Source: Moraxellaceae bacterium (lineage in GTDB: Bacteria; Pseudomonadota; Gammaproteobacteria; Pseudomonadales; Moraxellaceae). Taken from it: 5,600 nucleotides of DNA. The position numbers were made by a program, and so were the translations under genes. The notes below the pieces were generated by a model. It saw only the letters and a program-made list of their open reading frames with translations, had not been told where the DNA came from and ran no database searches. The stretch spans positions 1 through 5,600 of the forward strand of contig JAUXNL010000083.1 in assembly GCA_030684415.1 (NCBI GenBank), in the 5' to 3' direction. Numbering within the stretch: the stretch's first letter is position 1; each line of letters opens with the position of its first letter. Shown here in pieces: positions 1 to 4,065 of the stretch.

Positions 1-1260
1 CCAGTTGAGCGACAGCGTCCAGTCTCGCTCCTGCCAGGGCTGCCACTGCGACTGCAGGTAAACACCGACATTCCGGAACAACCGCTCCTCCTCCGCTGGC
101 GTGAGCTGTATCCGGTCACCCGTGACATTGTTGACACTGAAGACCTCAAAAGGGGCTTCGTGATCCCAACTGCCATCCACACCCACGACCAGATGCTGGC
201 GCTCCAGGCGGTACTGCTGCTCCACCGCCAACTCCCAACTGCGGTAGCCGAAGTCACGGGCCGGATGGCTGCCCGGCACGCCCTGACTCAGGCGCTCATC
301 CTCACTGGGCCCACCCCAGGCATACGCCAGTCGCCACAATGTCGAGCCCGACTGACCGGGCTCACCGAAGGCGCTTTCCCAAGAGAGTGTCTGCTGCGCC
401 AGCGCAACACGGTTGTCATGGCTGAGACGACCAAAATCGAGGAACTCGGCATCGGTATCACGCTCACTGGCATGCAGCACCAGGCTGTGACGTTGGGCGG
501 CCTGTTCCCGTGATACCCGTGCGTAAAAGGACAGCGGGCGGCTTTCGTCGTTTTGAGAAAAGGCTGTGGTGGCAGGTGGCTGCGGCGACGAATCCGGCAA
601 TTGGCGCCCGCTGCGGTCATGCCGCGCTTGCAGAGCAGCCACAGTGGCCTGCCATTCGCCGTCGGCAGGTGCGGCGGTCGCCAGCACCTCAGCGGCTGCA
701 CTGCCACCCTTGTGTTCACGGCCGGCACCAAGCTGCACGCGGGTGGCCGCATCACGCCGGGTGATGATGTTGATGACGCCAAGATAGGCATCCGCACCAT
801 AAAGCGCTGAGGCGGGGCCACGGACAATTTCCACGCGTTCGACCAGCCCCAGCGGCAACAACTCCGGCCCCAGAAACTGGGTGGCATCACTGCGTATGCC
901 GAGCGGCTGGCCATCGAGCATGACCTTGAGCGTACGACCATAAGCGCGCTGCCCGCCACCAACGCCGCGCACCACGGCGTACTGGCCCACTCCATCGTCA
1001 ATCACATGGAAACCCGGCACCCAGGCCAAGGCCTCCGCCAGCGACTGGTAGCCCCGACGGCGCAAAGCCTCGCCCTCCAGCACCACCATGACGGCTGGCG
1101 CCTGCCACAGCGCCTGTTCATGACGGCTGGCGGTCACCACCGGTAAATTGGCCAGCTCACTGATGTCGAGCTCAAAAAGAGCATCGGGCACGCGCGCATA
1201 GGCGCCCGGCACCAACAAGATGGCGAGCGTCATACTCCGTATCAGACAGCGAACAACCAT
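1..1260 (-). CDS. TonB-dependent outer-membrane receptor, N-terminal part (C-terminus cut by window edge)
   Basis: Reading the minus strand from the ATG at 1260 gives 420 residues with no stop up to the window edge. Residues 1-22 form a signal peptide (basic start, hydrophobic stretch, end at AYA). Residues 38-45 (NLPVVTAS) resemble a TonB box and align by eye with the start of mature BtuB. The plug domain runs from about 50 to 170, with LAWVPGFHV at 78-86, VRGVGGGQR at 97-105 and the family hallmark VERVEIVRGPASALYG at 140-155, followed by GVINIITRRD. Beta-barrel strands follow. Proteins of this family use TonB-ExbBD energy to import siderophores, cobalamin, sugars or other scarce ligands across the outer membrane. 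The ligand cannot be read from this part. There is no extra N-terminal signalling (STN) domain, so transcriptional signalling of the FecA type is not expected. The start at 1260 has a Shine-Dalgarno AGGGA; an in-frame ATG at 1281 lacks one. Family assignment is very sure, substrate unknown. Confidence 0.95.
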   Translation of the reverse strand, partial: MVVRCLIRSMTLAILLVPGAYARVPDALFELDISELANLPVVTASRHEQALWQAPAVMVVLEGEALRRRGYQSLAEALAWVPGFHVIDDGVGQYAVVRGVGGGQRAYGRTLKVMLDGQPLGIRSDATQFLGPELLPLGLVERVEIVRGPASALYGADAYLGVINIITRRDAATRVQLGAGREHKGGSAAAEVLATAAPADGEWQATVAALQARHDRSGRQLPDSSPQPPATTAFSQNDESRPLSFYARVSREQAAQRHSLVLHASERDTDAEFLDFGRLSHDNRVALAQQTLSWESAFGEPGQSGSTLWRLAYAWGGPSEDERLSQGVPGSHPARDFGYRSWELAVEQQYRLERQHLVVGVDGSWDHEAPFEVFSVNNVTGDRIQLTPAEEERLFRNVGVYLQSQWQPWQERDWTLSLNW

Positions 1261-1266
1261 GGCAGA

Positions 1267-1271
1267 TCCCT
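1267..1271 (-). promoter_or_regulatory. Ribosome binding site of the TonB-dependent receptor
   Basis: On the minus strand AGGGA ends six bases before the ATG at 1260. It decides between that start and the in-frame ATG at 1281, which is preceded only by a pyrimidine-rich CTCTCTCCAG. The ATG at 1231 has GGAG only two bases away, which is too close. The start at 1260 also gives a normal signal peptide. Confidence 0.6.
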
Positions 1272-1344
1272 GCGCCAGCATCTGGAGAGAGTCTAGCAAC
1301 TACGGCGAGCCGTCCCGACCATGCAGCCGGTTTTTAATGCCGTT

Positions 1345-1366
1345 GAATCAGGCCACGGCCCGATTC
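1345..1366. repeat. GC-rich inverted repeat upstream of the receptor gene
   Basis: GAATCAGGCC and GGCCCGATTC are separated by AC and pair over nine of ten positions, with one A/C mismatch at 1350/1361. On the minus strand it lies about 85 bases before the receptor start, so it could be a leader hairpin or an operator. No T-run follows on either strand, so it is not a good terminator. Function is unknown. Confidence 0.4.
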
Positions 1367-1461
1367 CCCACAGATGAAGGCAACACGAGCCTCAAACAGG
1401 CGGCCACAGGCGACAGCAGGAACAATCCGCACGCTCATGTATCGGGAATGCCTTATCAGAT

Positions 1462-1495
1462 GGCTGAAAAATACCCATCCCGGGCTTTTTCAGCC
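1462..1495 (-). terminator. Candidate intrinsic (possibly bidirectional) terminator after ffh
   Basis: The arms GGCTGAAAAA (1462-1471) and TTTTTCAGCC (1486-1495) are perfect complements. Inside them CCC (1474-1476) can pair with GGG (1482-1484). In RNA from either strand this gives an A-run, a short GC stem and then five U, the usual form of a bidirectional intrinsic terminator. It lies about 100 bases past the ffh stop in the minus direction, ahead of the receptor gene, which would separate the two transcripts. A competing hairpin CGGGCT/AGCCCG (1481-1486 with 1492-1497) also exists. The GC stem is short, so strength is uncertain. Confidence 0.5.
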
Positions 1496-1556
1496 CGCGA
1501 TTCCGGCACATGCCCGGAGTTGCTCCAGGCTGAATCAATCACTTGGGCGTGCATGA

Positions 1557-1590
1557 ATGCAGACAGGGCCCCGTGGGGCCCTGTCTGCAT
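1557..1590 (-). terminator. Perfect 16-bp hairpin at the 3' end of ffh
   Basis: Positions 1557-1572 pair perfectly with 1575-1590 around a two-base centre (effectively a four-base loop once the top pair opens). The core arms are GCAGACAGGGCCCC and its exact complement. It starts four bases after the ffh stop codon. The stem has the strength of an intrinsic terminator, but the minus-strand sequence that follows (TCATGCACGCCC) has no U-run. It may therefore act as an RNA 3'-end stabiliser or pausing hairpin instead of terminating alone, with the A/T-flanked repeat about 60 bases further on finishing the job. Confidence 0.55.
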
Positions 1591-1594
1591 CGAG

Positions 1595-3082
1595 TCATTT
1601 CTTCTTGAAGCCGGGCGGCAAGCTCATGCCATCCGGCAACTTCAGCCCACCCGGCCCGGGCAAGCCGCCCATGCCACCGGCACCCGGGCCTCCCATTCCG
1701 CCCCCCATGCCGGGCGGCAAGCCACCGGCGCCGCCCATCATGCCCTTCATTCCGCGCATCATTTTCATCATGCCGCCGGGAGACGAGAGCTTCTTCATCA
1801 TCTTTTCCATCTGCATGTGCTGCTTGAGCACACGGTTCACATCCTGGATTTGCGTGCCGGAACCATTGGCAATACGGCGCTTGCGTGAGCCATTGATGAG
1901 ATCAGGCTTACGCCGTTCGGCCGGCGTCATCGAAAGAATGACCGCCTCCATTTTTTTCATTTCTTTTTCCGGTGCCCCACCGGCCATGGCCTGCTGGACC
2001 GAAGCGGCATTCATGCCGGGCAGCTTGTCGAGCAAGCCTCCCATGCCACCGAGATTGCGCATTTGCTGGAACTGCTCCAGCAAATCCTGCAAATCGAAGC
2101 CTTTGCCTTTCTGAAGTTTCTTCGCCAGTTTTTCGGCTTTTTCATGATCAATCTTGCGTTCGACTTCTTCCACCAGCGAGAGCACGTCGCCCATGCCGAG
2201 AATGCGTGACGCCACACGATCCGGATGAAACGGCTCAAGCGCATCCGATTTTTCACCAATGCCGAGGAACTTTACCGGCTTGCCGGTAATCATGCGCACC
2301 GAGAGAGCGGCGCCACCGCGCGCATCGCCATCGGTCTTGGTGAGGATGACGCCGGTGAGCGGCAAGGCCTCGTTGAAAGCACGCGCCGTATTGGCCGCGT
2401 CCTGACCCGTCATGGCGTCCACCACAAACAGGGTTTCCACCGGATTGATCGCCGCATGCAGGCGTTTGATTTCGCCCATCATCTCGTCATCAACGTGCAG
2501 GCGGCCGGCGGTGTCGATGATGACCACATCGGCAAACTTCAGCTTGCCCTCGGCAATGGCGCCGCGCGCAATCGCCACCGGGTCCTGATCGTTGCTGGAG
2601 GGAAAGAAAATCGCGCCGACTTCGCCGGCCACGGTTTCGAGCTGGCGGATAGCGGCCGGACGATAAATATCTACCGAAGCCACCAGCACTTTTTTCTTTT
2701 CACGCTCTTTCAAAAAGCGTGCGAGCTTGCCAACGGTGGTGGTTTTACCCGCGCCTTGCAGGCCCGCCATCAGGATCACGGCCGGTGGCGTGGTGGCCAG
2801 GTTCAGCGATTCGTTGGCCTCGCCCATGGTGCGCACAAGCTCATCGTGCACGATCTTGACGAAGGCCTGCCCGGGCTGCAGCGACTTCATCACGTCCTGG
2901 CCCAGCGCCTGCTCACGAATGCGCTCGATGAAATCCTTCACCACTGGCAGGGCTACGTCGGCCTCCAGCAGCGCCATGCGCACTTCGCGCAGGGTGTCCT
3001 TGATGTTGTCCTCGGTAAGGCGGCCTGTGCCGGTAATATTGCGCAGGCTGTGGCCAAGGCGGTCGGTGAGGTTGTCGAACAT
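1595..3082 (-). CDS. ffh: Signal recognition particle GTPase Ffh (SRP54)
   Basis: Ffh binds 4.5S RNA to form the bacterial SRP. It recognises signal sequences of nascent inner-membrane proteins and delivers ribosomes to FtsY at the membrane, with GTP hydrolysis in both proteins. The 495-residue product starts MFDNLTDRL, exactly like other gammaproteobacterial Ffh. The N domain spans about 1-95 (ALLEADVALP at 37-46). The G domain has P-loop GLQGAGKTT at 107-115, DTAGRL at 190-195, TKTDGDARGG at 248-257 and the closing-loop region GIGEKSDALEPFHPDR at 274-289. The M domain follows, with the RNA-binding GSRKRRIANGSG at 398-409 and DVNRVLKQ at 414-421. The open frame continues to 3250, but the TATAAT box at 3123-3128 lies inside that extension, so the true start is 3082 (ATG at 3091 is an alternative). 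No strong Shine-Dalgarno precedes it. E. coli Ffh is 453 residues; the surplus here is a Gly/Met/Pro-rich tail. Essential housekeeping gene, identity certain. Confidence 0.98.
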   Translation of the reverse strand: MFDNLTDRLGHSLRNITGTGRLTEDNIKDTLREVRMALLEADVALPVVKDFIERIREQALGQDVMKSLQPGQAFVKIVHDELVRTMGEANESLNLATTPPAVILMAGLQGAGKTTTVGKLARFLKEREKKKVLVASVDIYRPAAIRQLETVAGEVGAIFFPSSNDQDPVAIARGAIAEGKLKFADVVIIDTAGRLHVDDEMMGEIKRLHAAINPVETLFVVDAMTGQDAANTARAFNEALPLTGVILTKTDGDARGGAALSVRMITGKPVKFLGIGEKSDALEPFHPDRVASRILGMGDVLSLVEEVERKIDHEKAEKLAKKLQKGKGFDLQDLLEQFQQMRNLGGMGGLLDKLPGMNAASVQQAMAGGAPEKEMKKMEAVILSMTPAERRKPDLINGSRKRRIANGSGTQIQDVNRVLKQHMQMEKMMKKLSSPGGMMKMMRGMKGMMGGAGGLPPGMGGGMGGPGAGGMGGLPGPGGLKLPDGMSLPPGFKKK

Positions 3083-3122
3083 CGCAAGCATCCGGCTGAG
3101 GATTAAGGAAATCAGGGGGGCG

Positions 3123-3151
3123 ATTATAGGGGGGCCGGGGCGCAATGCCAT
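3123..3151 (-). promoter_or_regulatory. Sigma70-type promoter of ffh
   Basis: On the minus strand a perfect TATAAT (3123-3128) is preceded, 17 bases upstream, by ATGGCA (3146-3151), which matches four of six bases of TTGACA. Transcription would begin near 3116, giving a leader of about 35 bases before the ATG at 3082. The -10 box is bracketed by CCCCCC on each side, so the discriminator is very GC-rich (CGCCCCCC). Discriminators of that kind are known from promoters repressed by ppGpp/DksA, such as those of rRNA and ribosomal protein genes. Such control for ffh is inference. Confidence 0.7.
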
Positions 3152-3317
3152 GCCTGCCACCCCCTCAAACAAGCCCCCCCGATTCACGGGATGGGAAAGG
3201 GCAACGGCGACGGCCAGATGTGAGGACGCCTCGGCCATTGCTTGCGACATTTGCCCGGACCGCCTTGTGCTTTGAGTAGATGCCGAGCCGCAACTCGGTT
3301 TGCGTGCCTGGCCCTGG

Positions 3318-3366
3318 CTCTACCCCCAGGCTCTCTACCCCCAGCTCTACACCGTAGCCCTACCGC
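3318..3366 (+). repeat. Short CTACCC-type direct repeats upstream of the YfiR-family gene
   Basis: CTCTACCCCCAG occurs at 3318-3329 and again at 3333-3344, a period of 15. It is followed by the related CTCTACACC (3345-3353) and CCCTACCGCC (3358-3367). The four CTAC cores are spaced about 15, 13 and 12 bases apart and lie 125-175 bases before the YfiR-family start. They could be binding sites of a regulator, or a small slipped-strand duplication. The sequence shows the repeats directly; a regulatory role is only a guess. Confidence 0.4.
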
Positions 3367-3479
3367 CTGACCGGCCGGCCCGACTCACCGTCGCGGCAGA
3401 CCCGTGTTTTTTTCGACGCTATCGTCATCTTCGGCAATACTGGAGGCAGCCGTCCCGCCGGCACTGGCGACCGCTGCAC

Positions 3480-3483
3480 AGGA
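3480..3483 (+). promoter_or_regulatory. Ribosome binding site of the YfiR-family gene
   Basis: AGGA sits eight bases before the ATG at 3492. It picks this start over the upstream in-frame TTG at 3300, and over the ATG at 3513, which has no Shine-Dalgarno. The protein from 3492 has a proper signal peptide. Confidence 0.65.
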
Positions 3484-3491
3484 ATGCATCG

Positions 3492-4064
3492 ATGAGGCAA
3501 TACTCCGTCCGCATGAGGATCGCTGGAGAGCTGGCAAAGCTGGCTTTTCCGGGCCTCTGCTGCCTGCTGCTATTGCTGGCAGGCACACGGGCGGCGGCCG
3601 ATAACAGCGAGGCCGACATCAAAGCGGCCTTCATCTACAACTTTGCCAAGTTCGTGGAGTGGCCGGCGAACTACCTGCCGGCGGACAACGGCAGCCTGCG
3701 CCTCTGTGTGCTGGGCGAAACTCCGCTTGGCCTGAAGCTGCGGCAACTGGAAGGCCGTGAAGCACAAGGCCGACGCATTAGCGTGAGGATGATCACGCGC
3801 ATCGACGACTGGCCCGGTTGCCACATGCTGTTTGTGGGGAGCCCCGGAGAAACCGTACGCCTGCCTGACAGTGGCAGCGGCAACAGCTCAGTACTGACCA
3901 TCAGCGAATCTCCGCGCTTCCTGCATCAAGGAGGCATCATCAGTCTCTTTGTGGATGGCAACCGTGTGCAGTTCTCTGTCAACCTGCCGGCCGCCCAGCA
4001 AGCCGGACTCAAACTCAGTGCCCGGCTGCTGCAACTGGCCCGCACCGTGAACAGAGGAGACTGA
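3492..4064 (+). CDS. YfiR-family (DUF4154) periplasmic protein
   Basis: A 190-residue exported protein. Residues 1-36 form a signal peptide: basic residues, a hydrophobic run GLCCLLLLLAG at 21-31, and cleavage near RAAA at 33-36. There is no lipobox at C23/C24, so it should be soluble. The mature part carries the family marks in order: AAFIYNFAKFVEWP at 45-58, LRLCVLGETPLG at 69-80, a central CHMLFVG at 110-116, VLTISESPRFLHQGG at 134-148, and the C-terminal NRVQFSVNLPAAQQAGLKLS at 157-176 with LARTV at 182-186. YfiR in Pseudomonas and E. coli binds and inhibits the inner-membrane diguanylate cyclase YfiN from the periplasm. Here the next gene, one base downstream, is a membrane histidine kinase, so the likely partner is that kinase. 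C72 and C110 sit where P. aeruginosa YfiR has its C71/C110 pair; the second pair of that protein (C145/C152) is absent. Family is sure; kinase control is inference. Confidence 0.93.
   Translation: MRQYSVRMRIAGELAKLAFPGLCCLLLLLAGTRAAADNSEADIKAAFIYNFAKFVEWPANYLPADNGSLRLCVLGETPLGLKLRQLEGREAQGRRISVRMITRIDDWPGCHMLFVGSPGETVRLPDSGSGNSSVLTISESPRFLHQGGIISLFVDGNRVQFSVNLPAAQQAGLKLSARLLQLARTVNRGD
4055..4059 (+). promoter_or_regulatory. Strong ribosome binding site of the sensor kinase, inside the end of the YfiR-family gene
   Basis: AGGAG, six bases before the ATG at 4066, lies within the last codons of the upstream gene. The one-base gap between stop and start indicates co-transcription and possibly translational coupling of the two proteins. 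Confidence 0.7.
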
Positions 4065-4065
4065 C

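Larger units (their letters stand above)
1261..1594. other. Intergenic region between ffh and the receptor gene, no gene seen
   Basis: This gap of about 330 bases separates the ffh stop from the receptor start, both on the minus strand. Short open frames on the plus strand have no recognisable protein features. It holds a long perfect hairpin directly after ffh (1557-1590), an A/T-flanked inverted repeat (1462-1495) and a GC-rich inverted repeat about 85 bases before the receptor start (1345-1366). I looked for a cobalamin riboswitch, a natural thought before a TonB-dependent receptor, and did not find the conserved B12-box or core motifs. No convincing sigma70 promoter for the receptor was found, and no Fur-box-like AT-rich palindrome was noticed. 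Confidence 0.6.
3083..3491. other. Divergent intergenic region between ffh and the YfiR-family gene
   Basis: About 410 bases without a supported gene. The ffh promoter and its G/C runs occupy 3115-3151. A small hairpin CCGAG/CTCGG lies at 3283-3298. CTACCC-type repeats lie at 3318-3366. An open frame in phase with the YfiR-family gene begins with TTG at 3300, but its first 64 residues are Arg/Pro-rich and unlike a signal peptide or any family member, so I treat it as non-coding. No clear sigma70 promoter for the plus-strand operon was found; a weak AATACT near 3436-3441 has no matching -35. No 4.5S RNA gene is present. Confidence 0.6.

Noticed and set aside
288..1001. 237-residue open frame on the minus strand inside the receptor region
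   Set aside because: It overlaps the receptor in another frame; its translation is rich in Arg, Cys, Trp and Pro without any domain, whereas the receptor frame shows signal peptide, TonB box and plug motifs.
1261..1594. Cobalamin or TPP riboswitch before the receptor gene
   Set aside because: The conserved core boxes are not present in either orientation; only simple inverted repeats are seen.
2225..3106. 293-residue plus-strand open frame opposite ffh, and others at 1557-2114 and 2727-3275
   Set aside because: These are antisense shadows of the strongly conserved ffh frame, common in high-GC DNA; no ribosome site or known family was seen.
3083..3250. 56-residue N-terminal extension of Ffh from the ATG at 3250
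   Set aside because: A perfect TATAAT box with a suitable -35 lies inside it, the residues do not resemble Ffh, and known Ffh proteins begin MFDNLTDRL as here from 3082.
3283..3298. CCGAG/CTCGG hairpin as a terminator or operator
   Set aside because: Only five base pairs with a six-base loop and a short T3 after it; too weak to call in GC-rich DNA.
3300..3491. 64-residue N-terminal extension of the YfiR-family protein from a TTG at 3300
   Set aside because: It would put an Arg/Pro-rich stretch before the signal peptide; the ATG at 3492 has a Shine-Dalgarno and gives a standard exported protein.
3083..3491. 4.5S RNA gene (ffs) near ffh
   Set aside because: The conserved GGAAGGAAGCAG-type tip sequence of 4.5S RNA does not occur in this region or elsewhere in the window.
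3433..3504. Nine-base direct repeat GGCAATACT at 3433-3441 and 3496-3504
   Set aside because: One copy is inside the coding sequence; a single nine-base repeat at this distance could easily be chance.
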